DNA of 38,123 nucleotides from Ophiothrix spiculata (GCA_000969725.1 JXSR01S073014.1); one strand, 5' to 3'; shown: positions 20,047 to 29,935, numbered from the stretch's first letter. Translations and numbers: made by a program. The notes: generated from the letters alone by a model not told the origin.

Positions 20047-20150
20047 GTTTTAATGATATTAACAAATGAAATTACAGTGCTGAAAAATACAAGTAGCAAT
20101 AACATTATTAAGAAATGGAAAAGGCATTGGTAAAACATTTTAAAAAGAGT
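20047..20150. repeat. Duplicated ~100-bp segment, left copy
   Basis: Contains AATACAAGTAGCAATAACAT and TATTAAGAAATGGAAAAGGC. It corresponds, with substitutions, to 20514-20608 (AATACAAGAAGCAAGAAAAT, TATTAAGAAATGGAAAATAA). Both copies end in AAAAAGAGT. The family D element lies directly after this copy. Confidence 0.8.
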
Positions 20151-20154
20151 TTAA

Positions 20155-20487
20155 GGGGCAATTCATGATCCACATTTCATCCTCAAGGTCACCTCTATCA
20201 AAATTGAGTTTTTTAGCCAGGACGAATCCTTGACTTGTATATATTACGATCCCTACACCATTCTTTCAAATGTGTTTGCATTTTTGAGAAAAGCGAGAAA
20301 ATGTGCCATTTACTAATTACTTACAGTACAGCAGCCTATGAAGATTTTTAAAGTACTGAAAAGCTCATGACTTGAAAACGCATGGTCAGAATCAAGTGAA
20401 ATTTTCAGCATACATTTATGTTGTATTCTTTTTATTTAGCTAGAAAGAGGTGAGATTATTGTCACATCAGAATCATGAATTGCACCT
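20155..20487 (+). mobile_element. Family D element flanked by TTAA, copy 2
   Basis: GGGGCAATTCATGATCC at the left and AATCATGAATTGCACCT at the right, with TTAA at 20151-20154 and 20488-20491. It is collinear with 8808-9154, with an indel near 20320 where copy 1 has a GGGGCCTCGAC insert and another near 20450. Non-autonomous; inserted between two copies of a local duplication. Confidence 0.9.
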
Positions 20488-20513
20488 TTAAAAGGAAGAG
20501 TTCCCCAAATTTG

Positions 20514-20608
20514 TTTGTGATTTAAATGAAATACAGTCCTAAAAATACAAGAAGCAAGAAAATTATTAAGAAATGGAAAATAAGGTGGTAAAACCTTTGA
20601 AAAAGAGT
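20514..20608. repeat. Duplicated ~100-bp segment, right copy
   Basis: Diverged copy of 20047-20150; see that entry. It is followed directly by a telomere-like patch. Confidence 0.8.
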
Positions 20609-20629
20609 AACCCTAACCCTAAACCCTAA
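20608..20629 (-). repeat. Short interstitial telomere-like patch (TTAGGG)3
   Basis: TAACCCTAACCCTAAACCCT, then AA: three CCCTAA units with one extra A. This is the vertebrate/deuterostome-type telomere unit. At 22 bp it could be chance or a repair scar and does not by itself mark a chromosome end. Confidence 0.6.
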
Positions 20630-20639
20630 TGCTAAAATT

Positions 20640-21084
20640 TTGGATGGGACCTAAGTTAGTCTTTGTCAAAGACTCTATTTGTGTACATCGAGCGAAGGCT
20701 TCCAATTGCTGAATACTTTGATTGTGGGTGGTGTGCCTGCTAGTTTTCAGTGAGTGGATGGTGTGTTTCTTTTAAACCTGGTCTGTAGCACAGACTATAC
20801 TTTGTCTATTGGATCTTTTAAAATGGCGTGTTAAACCTGTATGTGTCAAGCGATGGATTCAGGGTATTCAAATCCAATCTGGTTATTTTTTTGTTATAAC
20901 AAAGTATGCATAAAACGACCGTCAGTCAGAAAATGTGTAGGATCCTTAATTTGAACTAATTGACTTTGACCTTTGAAATGCATTTTGTGAGGTTTAACCC
21001 TTTAATAGGTTGTTTCGTGTTTACTCTTCAGTGGCAAAAGAAAGCATGCAGCTCCGGAGATGAGGTTGTTATGTAAATATATAC
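20640..21084. other. Intergenic, nothing recognised
   Basis: No open frame, RNA or repeat partner identified; a GTGGGTGGTGTG/GAGTGGATGGTGTG near-repeat lies at about 20725-20765. Confidence 0.4.
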
Positions 21085-21238
21085 ATAGAGTATGGTTAAA
21101 GGGCCTGATATTTCGACTTTAGCAAAGTCTTAATCAAAGGGCCTGATATTTCGACTTTAGCAAAGTCTTAATCATAACCACGCCGATGATTAAGACTTTG
21201 CTAAAGTCGAAATATCAGGCCCTTTAACCATACTCTAT
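21085..21238. repeat. Perfect 51-bp inverted repeat with an extra 38-bp direct copy
   Basis: 21085-21135 is the exact reverse complement of 21188-21238. In addition 21098-21135 is repeated exactly at 21136-21173. The inner copy and right arm make a 40-bp perfect stem (21136-21175 with 21186-21225) around a 10-base loop. The unit contains its own small stem GACTTTAGCAAAGTC next to TTCGA. Absence of any mismatch in about 130 bp implies recent formation, gene-conversion-like maintenance or an assembly artefact. See the findings for a ribozyme-like reading. Confidence 0.95.
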
Positions 21239-21240
21239 TT

Positions 21241-22952
21241 ACTACACAGGCTTTTTTGTGGATAAGCAGTTTCTAACAGCATTTACTTTTATAAATATAT
21301 ACATAAGAAATGGAATATAGGTATAACAATTTTAATTGTTTATTTGTTTATTTTAAAATATCTCCAAAACTTTTAAGAATTTAAAAATGACATTTTGGAT
21401 TTATAATCAGAAAAAATGTGAGCTTCAATTTGACATCCAAAAAAATAATACTTCTGGTTGAGCCCTGGGGTAGAGAATGCGATCGGAACGAACGCCTTTC
21501 ATATCTCAAAAAAAGTGAAATTTTTCTTTGACAAATATGTTTTTTAATACGTAATAGTCTTTTTGAACATAGGACCATTTTAGAATATGATAGACTGTGT
21601 TTTAAGTGGTTTGTGTTATTATGGAATTACTTCCATCTGCGTTTTTAGATGGTGAAAGCCTGCATTCTACCAGTCGGCACATGAAAGATTTTCCCACCCA
21701 TGGGACTAACACCAACATCTAAACAGTACCAAAATGTCATGATCATCAGTCTGATGATCATTTATATTCCTTTTTTTCTCTTTCCATCTTTGAATTAAAT
21801 CGGTTAAATGGTTTCCATATGGATGTAGCACCTTTAAAGGTAAAGTCATGCAGGTGCAAGTTTTGTAACAGTTTTAATAAAAGCTGACTTACCAAGCCAT
21901 TCAGGGCATATTTAAATCACATTTAAGTGTGCTATGAATTTCTCTTTTACTACGAAAAAGCCACTTGTGCGTGCTAAGTTCAGACCGAGAGTTTAGAGGC
22001 AAAACACCCAGATGCCCAAATTCACACAGTAATATAGATACACATGTATCATTTGACGAAATATTATATGGCAGAATAGCAAATTGAAATTGTTACAAAT
22101 AAAGGAAGTGAAACATTGCCGAGATGCGGGTATAGTCGTATTGCCAATCAGAAGGATGAAATTTAATACAATTGATGCAAAAGGATTGTAATAACAATAT
22201 AATGGAGAAATATTGCAATTAGGAAAAGACACAGTGAAGGCATAGGATTATATAGCAATATATGCGACAAGTTATATTAACATCATCTACTGTGGCTAAG
22301 TTCTGATGTAATATAAAAGATTGTATATGACTATATGGGTATTTCTTTGAGATTGCATTAGGGGATGTGGCTAAGACAGATGGAGCAAAGAATGAGTTTG
22401 AGTAAAATCTGACCTCTTTTCTGAACAGATTGAGCTCAGGAAAAAAAACCCCAACATTTGCGTATTGAATATGTGTATGAATGAATGTGATATTGGAATT
22501 TGAACTTAATTTTGAATCTATGAACCTGCAAATGATAAAAATAAAAAAAAGTTTTACATTTTTGTAACTGACAGATGTATAACACATTGTACCTAGAATA
22601 CTCATAACATATCAACAATGACGGTTTGTTGGACTTAGCATCTGGGTTATTATGATAAAATGAGATATATGATTGAGATGAAATCCAATACAATGTGAGA
22701 TATTACAGGAATATCAGGGAATGGTTGGAAACAGATGACGGGAGACTGTTGCTAAATGGGGAAATAGAACATATTCCAATTTGGGAAGGGGGGGGGGGCA
22801 CATCCTTGGGGTAAGTGAAGAGGAAGGTAGGAGCCTTAAAATGTTTCAAATTACAGAAGGAGGCATAAATTGTTTCAGCTATAGCGATATTGCAAAAGTA
22901 TCAAAGATGTATATTGAAAATGATTTCATCCATTAACTTCCTGCATATATTT
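21241..22952. other. Intergenic; short palindrome and G-run only
   Basis: Several overlapping reverse-strand frames (21381-22693) have biased, AT-driven composition and no domain, so I do not call them. A perfect palindrome ATGATCATCAG/CTGATGATCAT with a 1-base centre lies at 21739-21761, and a G-run at about 22788-22798. Confidence 0.4.
21739..21761. repeat. 23-bp near-perfect palindrome
   Basis: ATGATCATCAG, T, CTGATGATCAT: 11 perfect pairs around one base. No known binding site was assigned. Confidence 0.9.
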
Positions 22953-23442
22953 CAGTTCGGCGGAACTCACAATTTGGATACGTATCTGAATTTTGATACC
23001 CGTATCAAAATTCTGATGCCCGTATCTGAATTTGGATTAAAACAGCTGAAACGGGATATCATGCTGAAATGAATATTCAGCTTTGCCACGCACCATAGCT
23101 GTATGTACAAAAGTCAATAATAATATTATCATCATTTGTCATCTAGTTCTAACAAAGTTTTGGCCGAATCATTTTGCTTTCTGTGATCGGGAAATGTTTA
23201 GAAGCTGTTCCGCTGGAATTGCACAGATGGAAATGACATTTTCACAGATACATTTATCGTAGATACAAGAAACATTTTCTTCATGTACTTGGCAGCTTGC
23301 GCTATCATTTTGTTACCTGCGCAACGACAGGCGTATCAGAAATCGGATACCTCTATCATAATTCTGATACGGGTATCAGAATTTTGATATCTGGAGTATC
23401 CAAATTCAGATACGTATCCGAATTGTGAGTTTTGCCGAACTG
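22953..23442. mobile_element. TIR element with CAGTTCGGC ends and ATTT flanks
   Basis: Left end CAGTTCGGCGGAACTCACAA, then TTTGGATACGTATCTGAATT, is mirrored at 23401-23442 (AATTCAGATACGTATCCGAA, then TTGTGAGTTTTGCCGAACTG). ATTT borders both sides (22949-22952 and 23443-23446). Inside each end, short GATACSSGTATC-type palindromes alternate with ATTCTGAT/ATTTTGAT. CAG...CTG ends with a 4-bp target site do not settle a superfamily. Non-coding, 490 bp; frames at 22890-23072 and 23356-23583 are spurious. Confidence 0.85.
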
Positions 23443-23570
23443 ATTTAGCCCCAGCAGAACAAATCCCATACACATCCATTTTTTTTTGAAACCCAAACAA
23501 TTATAGTTGTCAAGGTAGTAGTTTGGTTGACAGATGGACAGCCAAAGTGAGTTCATAAGAAACAGATATT

Positions 23571-23811
23571 CATGTGAGTGCAAGAAAGTCGTATCCGCAA
23601 TGGCTGCCCCAAGTTATATTTAATTAGCACCTTTTCACAAGAAAGTTAAAAATCCCTCGAAATGTCTCTTGTCATCCATCAGTGGCTCTTGAAATAGTTC
23701 TTCAGGTGACACAAGAACCACAAGAACTCAAGACTTGATATTCCACAGTATGCGATTCAAATTTATGTAAAATGGCAGCTATTGTAGATACCACTTTCTT
23801 GCACTCACATG
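23571..23811. mobile_element. 241-bp TIR element (CATGTGAGTGCAAGAAAGT)
   Basis: CATGTGAGTGCAAGAAAGT at 23571-23589 is the exact reverse complement of 23793-23811. The symmetry continues with mismatches to about 38 bp (GTATC, CAAT, GCTGCC). No clear target-site duplication is seen, so it may be an element or a simple inverted repeat. Non-coding. Confidence 0.75.
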
Positions 23812-23974
23812 ACGAACATAGTTTAAAGAATGAAGCAACATCTGTTGCAATAGCTCAAGCATTAAATCCTTCTCAGGGTCTCTTGGTAATTAATTTTTTC
23901 CAAGTCACATACCCGCAACACCATAAATGACCCCCTTGCTCGTTGATATCACCAGACCAAATGTGCAATTAGTC

Positions 23975-24334
23975 TATAGAGGAGTTACATGGCTGTACCA
24001 GGTTGTGAGATGGGATTGTGTTTTGACATGATGAGGTAGTACATTAACTCGATGTGAAAGTATGTTTTGCTGATGGAAAGGCATATTTTTAGCTTGCTGT
24101 CTACTGCTGATAGCAATTTTACACATTACTTTATGATTAGCTTGTTTGGAGTCATTGTATGTAAATACGGAAAGACTGAAGGAAAATGTGGAAAGCATTG
24201 ATGATGTTTTGATTAGTTAAAAGCTAAGGAGGAATTGAGGGAAAAAACATGCAATGTAAGATCAAGGTGCAAACTGCCAGTATTTAACAATAACATTACT
24301 TAATATCTGAATGTCCATATAACAACAGATATGA
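23975..24334. other. Intergenic; shared 26-bp block only
   Basis: TTGTGTTTTGACATGATGAG followed by RTAGTAC occurs at about 24014 and again near 29070, a probable fragment of a dispersed repeat. The reverse frame at 23974-24198 shows no domain. Confidence 0.4.
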
Positions 24335-24505
24335 AGTGGGGTAGAACAGCAGTAGGTTCCTCGCTTTGCACCAACAAGGTTCCAAGTTCGATTTCCTGTC
24401 TGTCGCTTTATGTGCATTTGGTTTTTCAGTCCATGCTCGCTTCTGCAGGTATTTGTCCGGATACTTTGGTCTTCCTCATGCATTAAAAAACTGAATATAA
24501 AAAAC
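24335..24505 (+). mobile_element. Degenerate tRNA-headed SINE
   Basis: A head resembling a tRNA (GGGGTAGAACAGCAGTAGG, then CTCGCTTTGCACCAACAAGG, then a B-box-like AAGTTCGATTTCC) is followed by a tail TTTGTCCGGATACTTTGGTC, then TTCCTCATGCATTAAAAAACT. The TCCGGRTACTYYGGTTTYCTC style of tail is common to invertebrate SINEs. The A box is weak and the B box has mismatches, so it is presumably inactive. A different subtype from the 2.2-kb SINE. The reverse frame at 24262-24537 overlaps it and is not a gene. Confidence 0.6.
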
Positions 24506-24539
24506 ATTGTGGAACCCAGTTGAAGATGAGCTTCCATTA

Positions 24540-25190
24540 GCTTCAGGGAGAAAATGTTAGGGTTAATGCATGTTAGTTAAATTACTTGGTTTCTTCAGTT
24601 TTCATTGTAAAATATCAAAACTCAGAAACCTATAACTGGTGAGTTTCTGTAAAATATAAACCAAAAAAGATGTGTTGTTTATACTTCATATTAATAATTT
24701 TTCTTTATTTAAATTTGTAACTTAAATAGTCTTAATCAGATTTTGCACTAGATCAACTTTTCTACTCTGTCAATAAAGTCAAAACATAATCAAGCTGTTA
24801 AAATTTTATACATCATCATTATTTAAGGCTTTCATAAAAGAGAGTAACTTTTATGAATATGCTAATTATTTTATTAAAATTCATGTCTGTAAATTATTAT
24901 TACTACCTAAGAAATATTTACAATGTGTTGGAAATCTGTAAATTGTATGGTTTGATCTATATTACCAGATTCATGAACTAAATTAAAATTTTGTGGAGTT
25001 GACACAGTGATTGATCACAATGATAGCTAGAACTAGACTTTAATCAGAAAATATGCGAACATCATTTATAAGTATTCTTTTAATGAAAAAGGAAGCAACA
25101 ATCTCAACGGTATGTTCATCAGTCAACTTTATGTAATGAAAGAGAGATGGATGGATTGATGGTTTAATAGGATGTAGATGAGCAAGTACA
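24540..25190. other. AT-rich intergenic, nothing recognised
   Basis: Very AT-rich with a minor hairpin (CAGAAAC near 24625 with GTTTCTG near 24643). No gene or RNA. Confidence 0.4.
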
Positions 25191-25191
25191 C

Positions 25192-25382
25192 ATTTGTGAC
25201 CGTCGATCTCGAACCAGCCGTAAAGTCGGCCCCTGGTCAATTTCACTTGTCAAGTCCATGTTTAATGTTTAAAATGACATCTCGATAAACTTTATCCGAT
25301 ATCCACAATTCAAATTATGGTCCGTCAAAGTTTGTTATCGACTAAAAGATGAAATTAAGATAAACACATTCAGAAGCCAGTA
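25192..25382 (+). mobile_element. Family G half-copy
   Basis: ATTTGTGACCGTCGATCTCG, then AACCAGCCGTAAAG, through AATTATGGTCCGTCAAAG to GATAAACACATTCAGAAGCC and AGTA. It aligns over its length with 6861-7050 and with the reverse complement of 13396-13600 and stops at the same point, after CAGTA. A SINE fragment begins within a few bases. Confidence 0.8.
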
Positions 25383-25445
25383 AAGGACCAACCTCCTTCC
25401 CCGCGAGTCTGTTACCTTCCCAGCATTGAAAAAAGTCGGTCACCT
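25383..25445 (-). mobile_element. SINE body fragment, reverse orientation
   Basis: ACCTCCTTCCCCGCGAGTCT, GTTACCTTCCCAGCATTGAA and AAAAGTCGGTCACC are the reverse complement, with few changes, of 2385-2440 in the full SINE. No head or promoter is present. Confidence 0.85.
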
Positions 25446-26061
25446 AATGCTTTGGAAAACTAAAACAAGAATGAATAAGAAAGATTCAGCATACAACCTT
25501 GACAACTTTAGAATCCATCCACAAAATTTACAGAAGAGAACAGAATTAGAACCAGCCAATCTAGTGTGGGAATGAATAACTATTAAAGATTAGTTCTCTT
25601 TCTGTCTACTCTAGAAACCGTCTTTTTTTTTCAATCTTGCCAGAATTTTGGGTCAAAGTAATATGATTAATCAGCTTTTAGCCTATTACTCCACATTTTA
25701 GTTTCCTGTCTGAGCTGAATAAGTGAGCCGACATGACATTGAAAAGTGTAGGATGTACCTGAGGAACAATTATTGGAATGCATATGCATCTTCACAGGTT
25801 TATTGCATACAATAATTCTTTTTACAGGATGAATCATGAAATGAGATCACAAAGAGGTATGGATTAAAACATATCTCTCCTAAAAATGAATCAAAAAGAT
25901 ACAGTCAAAATTCTAATGACTAAATGATGGGATGACTGTACTAGTAAGAAATTTGATATTCTCACATTTCACAAATTTACTATGATTTTAATTTAGGTAT
26001 GTCTCCAGTAAAGACAGCTAGCGATACAGCATATTAAATGTTTAGTCATCGGAGGTTTCAT
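25446..26061. other. Intergenic, nothing recognised
   Basis: No open frame above chance, no RNA motif and no partner repeat seen. Confidence 0.4.
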
Positions 26062-26150
26062 TTTAATCGTTAGGATTTGTGATTTAATCGTTAGCATAGT
26101 GATAATGGGATTGGGGTGCGAGGGTACTGGGTTCGAATCTAGGTGGAAAC
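26062..26150 (+). mobile_element. tRNA-like sequence, probably a SINE head or tRNA pseudogene
   Basis: A-box-like TAGCATAGTGA at 26092-26102 and a near-exact B box GGTTCGAATCT at 26130-26140. T-arm pairing is plausible (CTGG/CTAG around TTCGAAT) but acceptor and anticodon stems are poor. TTTAATCGTTAG is repeated 21 bp apart just upstream (26062 and 26083). A short ATT-run (26167-26184) follows, as in SINE tails. I do not call it a functional tRNA. Confidence 0.55.
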
Positions 26151-26184
26151 TAAATAAAAGTTAAATATTTTTATTATTATTATT

Positions 26185-26908
26185 AAGATCAATATTAACA
26201 TCAATCATGCCGATTTTTACTAGAAAATTTTGGGCAGATCTATCATGGACCAGACACCTTAATGTGCATAATTGACTCCCATCTTGCTCTGGCATTATGC
26301 ATCATGTGGTAACTCTAATAAAGCAATATCTATGAAGAACACTTTAATCTAGAAATGTAACCATTACTACTTTCATCAGATATCAATAATATGAAATGAA
26401 ATATGTGTCAGGCATTCTCATTTGATATCCATAATGGCTTAGATGAAGCTATCTCTGTCTCCTATTATGATGCAGAGAGAGAAAAATGTGTCAAAATATG
26501 AACGACTAGATGATGAGGTTTATGACCATGAGGAGGGTGACATGAAAATGGGATATTTTATTGCATCAAATTTTTCTTCATAATACATATTTCTTGATCT
26601 GCATTTTGTTTCGCATATTTTGATGTAACAAATAATTCACTATTCAGAGTCCTTCAGCCAGCAGTGGTATATTTTATTGGTGTTTTTAGCTGGTTTCAGA
26701 GTGTCTGACGTGCTGGTGGCAAGATGGTAATGACCTAAAACATCTAGGCCTATACGAAATAGCTTTGACGTATTCAATTACTGTACCAAGAGATTGCTAA
26801 ATGTAAAAAAAGTGTTTTGACATAGATATCTATAAGTTCACAACTATATTAAATAGGGTTACTTTTAAATAGAAATTAGTATCAGAAGAAAACTTAGTGC
26901 AAAGGCTA
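26185..26908. other. Intergenic, nothing recognised
   Basis: No gene, RNA or repeat partner found. Confidence 0.4.
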
Positions 26909-26989
26909 TTTTATGACACAAAATCTACGTAAGAATTTTCAAATGCGATTTTCTCGAAATGCGTCTTTCGTCATATAGAACAGTATGTG
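26909..26989. repeat. Dispersed repeat, split copy (left part)
   Basis: Matches 30809-30889 at roughly 88% (ATTTTCAAATGCGATTTTCT, GAAATGCGTCTTTCGTCATA, TAGAACAGTATGTG). The continuation ATGTGACCAACGA is found only after the 578-bp element, at 27572-27584, where the 30.8-kb copy continues without a break. Confidence 0.85.
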
Positions 26990-27567
26990 CACAAGCCTTA
27001 GAAGTGGGACATTTTTCACTTATCCAAACATTAAAAACGGATTAAGTGAAGTCACTGTCAAATTCTGTATTAGCCAATCATAAACAACTTACTCATTACA
27101 TGTGATGGTATAGGCCTTACAAAATGTGTCTATATCAGACAAACTACTCAACAGATTTTGGTGAGCTAAATACATTCAATTCAGTAGAAAGAGGACAAAA
27201 TAAGTGCCAAAGTTTTCAATTTCCTCGTACATGAGAATGCCTGGACCTAGCGATCTGGTTCTTTTTTTCCGCATTGCAGATTGACGGCATGTTTTGATAT
27301 ATCCAACTTATGAATTTAAAAATGTGTCATTGCTCCAATTCAAGAACATAAAAAATCAAAAACAAACCCATATTATAATATAAGAAATCCTGGGAAGGTG
27401 GAACTTCAACTGATCAATATTTGACATCATAACAATACCGGGTTTCGTGTTCTTTTTTACTATCTCAAGCAATATCATTGAATAAGGACAAATGAAGCCA
27501 ATATGAACGTGGAGCATTACAAATTATACGAATAATATCCCATTTATTGGGGTTTGTAAGGCTTGTG
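26990..27567. mobile_element. 578-bp TIR element with TGTG target-site duplication
   Basis: Ends CACAAGCCTTA (26990-27000) and TAAGGCTTGTG (27557-27567) are an exact 11-bp inverted repeat. TGTG lies on both sides (26986-26989 and 27568-27571). The paralogous repeat at 30.88 kb reads CAGTATGTGATGTGACC with a single TGTG, which is the expected empty site. The element is non-coding apart from the first part of a frame that continues into its flank. A 4-bp target site narrows but does not settle the superfamily. Confidence 0.85.
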
Positions 27568-27571
27568 TGTG

Positions 27572-27777
27572 ATGTGACCAACGACATGATTATACCCTCT
27601 AATCAGTCCGCCAATAATGAGCATATTAAAACCACAAGCCACAAACTTGATTATGCCAACATCAAGGTTTTCTGCTGGGATGACAAGTTAATTCCCAGAA
27701 AGATACGGGAGATCATTTTCATGAAAAAAGGAATTTTGCCCAACCTTAAACAGAGACAGGGGCCGTTGACTTTCTAA
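27572..27777 (+). pseudogene. Remnant resembling the C-terminus of a GIY-YIG endonuclease (Penelope-like element)
   Basis: The frame, open from 27547 and ending in TAA at 27775-27777, contains NNEHIKTTSHKLDYANIKV followed by a PRKIREIIFMKK stretch and LPNLKQRQGPL. An H-x(5-6)-H-x-[IL]-D-[FWY] motif, then a hydrophobic strand, then R-x-[RK]-[IV]-[RK]-E and an N-x(2-3)-[DQ]-x-G end is a pattern I know from C-terminal parts of GIY-YIG domains of Penelope-like and related retroelements. The catalytic GIY...YIG part and any reverse transcriptase are absent. Upstream the frame runs into the inserted TIR element, so it is truncated. Recognition is by eye and moderate; it is not a host gene on this evidence. 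Confidence 0.55.
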
Positions 27778-29159
27778 AGTCTATGATTCTCTACTACTAA
27801 AACAGAGATTTCAACAGTCATCATTCACGTCTGTTCGCTGCTTGCAATCCCGCCTAAGTTAAGTGTAGATCAGCCCTTTATCATGCAGAACTAATCATCT
27901 TTAAATGCCCCACGCATGTGTGGGTGCAAAATAACTCCTCATGTGTTTGTAATATCTCTTCAGACAATTAAAAAATTGTCTAGCGGTGTATTAATCTATT
28001 ATTGGTTATAACTTTGTTGGTCTGCGTTCTCCAAATTTTATTTAAATAGCAATACACAAACCATCATAACTTTGCAACGGAAGGTCAGATTTGAAAAATT
28101 CAAACAGTTTTGCCTTCCTTAGATCACTTGCTTTCATTTACAGACCATTTGAATGATAATTTAAAAATTACCTGGGGTATCTACTTTAGGTCTTGCTTTG
28201 ATAGAATTTTGTGAACTCTTTTGAATTTGCAGAATTAAATAACCTTGAAAGTTGATAAAATTCCAGTCACATCAAGGCTAAAATGTCTATATTTACCAGT
28301 ATAAATTCACAATTATAACATTCTTGACTTACAGAAATGTAAAATACATTGCAGCATGCAACATATCAGTAACTTCGTCAGGGCCTCTGTAACTTTTGAG
28401 CCCTGGGCATTCTATTGATATAATATTGACAACTTTGTTTTAGACCTGCTCTAGATGTGAACTGCTCACTGACTTAACTCTATGCTTGTTTCCTACAAGG
28501 TAACAATGGTCAATCATTCTACTTGGAGAGGCCATTATATTTAGAGAGAGATGAAAATGTTGTGCTTGATATTTGAAATTTGCAATAAAAAATAGAAAGA
28601 GAGATACCAGTTTTCAGAAAAATTTCTGAAATCTTTCTGAAATCAGAAAAATTGTAATTTACTAAATCTCACTGAGGAGTGTGATGTTGTAAGGCAAACA
28701 ATGGTAACTTGCTCTTTAAATGAATTATATATAACCTTGAAAATTGCATTGCTTGGTCCAAATTTTTCATTACTTGCAAACTCTGCTGAATACATATATA
28801 AATAAGATAATTTTGGTTACAAAATGAATTAATACACAGCAACTAAAATGTTTAACACAAACTCTAACCACTTTTTACATTTTTTGAATACAAACATTTT
28901 GAAAGCAAAAATAAAGCGCAAAAGTTTTTTTACCAAAATAGGGTCAGCATTTTTTAATTCTGTATCGTTTTTTTTTTTTTTCAAAATAAAGGTTGGTTGA
29001 GGGCAAGCAAAACTTATTTTTTGGCCTGAAGAATAGTAATAGATGTCTCAGCAGTAGGCCATTACATTTTGTGTTTTGACATGATGAGATAGTACTAGAA
29101 TTAAACAGTACTATATACTGCATTAAAACATTTAACTTGTAGGTAATCACTTTTGTAAG
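27778..29159. other. Intergenic; weak repeat fragments
   Basis: An imperfect palindromic string of AAATTTCTGAAAT-type units lies at about 28611-28652. TTTTTTGGCCT near 29016 preceded by GGTTGGTTG resembles a decayed right end of an AGGCC-type element. The 26-bp block shared with 24014 is at about 29070. The reverse frame at 28944-29150 is not supported as a gene. Confidence 0.4.
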
Positions 29160-29164
29160 GAACG

Positions 29165-29520
29165 GACCTCAACTGTGAAATTTATCGTTGGCTCACAGTT
29201 GACTTACCTTAAAAAGTGAGATCCTGTGGAAACAACTTACAGTTGACAACTTGCAGTTGAGTGCGACCTTGGTTATCCACTTCTGGTTTTCAATTGTTTG
29301 CGATATTGCATTTCTCGGCAAATCTAGGTTTAGGTCAAATGACATCATTTCAAACAGCGGCACTTCTGATTTCAAAAGCTTGTTACGTGATTTCAACTTC
29401 GAAAGTGAGTTCCTTCGAAGTTGAAAATCGCCATGGAAACAGTCATTTGCAGTTGACAGAATTAGTATTCCTTTCGAAGGTAAGTACCTTTTGAAAGTGA
29501 ACCCGTTGTGGAAACAAACC
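29165..29520. repeat. Diverged internal repeats with TGGAAACA and CAGTTGACA motifs
   Basis: The pattern AGTGAG-x-TCC, then TGGAAACA and TTGCAGTTGA, recurs about three times (near 29215-29260, 29404-29457 and 29496-29520, the last partial). A perfect 12-bp hairpin TTCAACTTCGAA (29392-29403) with TTCGAAGTTGAA (29414-29425) lies within it. Opposing open frames at 29193-29631 follow the repeat and show no domain. Confidence 0.6.
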
Positions 29521-29935
29521 TGTTATATTTTTTGCAAAGGTTTTCTCATTAATTCTGCTTAAAGATACAGTTTTATCAGTAACATAATGTTTGAAAGATA
29601 TCAATGGCAATTTATTAGACAAATTGATCAAAATTAGTAAGACACTTGGGTTTGTTCTCAGAAATTGATTATTAATTCAGTTCAAGTTTTTTCCCATTTG
29701 GCGCCCCTGAAGAGATTTTTCACACATTTTCAAGTTTACTGTTACTATGTCAGTCTGTCAGTGCAGTCAAGGGGCCATATTCTTGAGATCTTGACAAAAT
29801 GCATATAACTATTCAGTACAGGAACAATAATGAACGTTTCAAAAAATTACTGAGCGCAAAAATATTGACGTTAACGGTATTAAAAATCATCTGCTATGGT
29901 TTGGATCTTAATTTACCAAAAATATATTCTACAAT
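29521..29935. other. Intergenic, nothing recognised
   Basis: No gene or repeat partner; immediately precedes the tandem array. Confidence 0.4.

Noticed and set aside
20608..20629. True telomere or chromosome end
   Set aside because: Only three units, inside ordinary sequence with further DNA on both sides.
22219..22605. 128-codon reverse-strand frame, the longest without N
   Set aside because: AT-driven composition, overlapping frames at 22436-22693 in another register, no domain and no paired splice sites.
26085..26150. Functional tRNA gene
   Set aside because: The A and B boxes are good but acceptor and anticodon stems do not pair; better explained as a SINE head or tRNA pseudogene.
28985..29026. 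Right end of a family A element
   Set aside because: Only GGTTGGTTG and TTTTTTGGCCT are similar; no left end or interior match, so noted as a weak fragment only.
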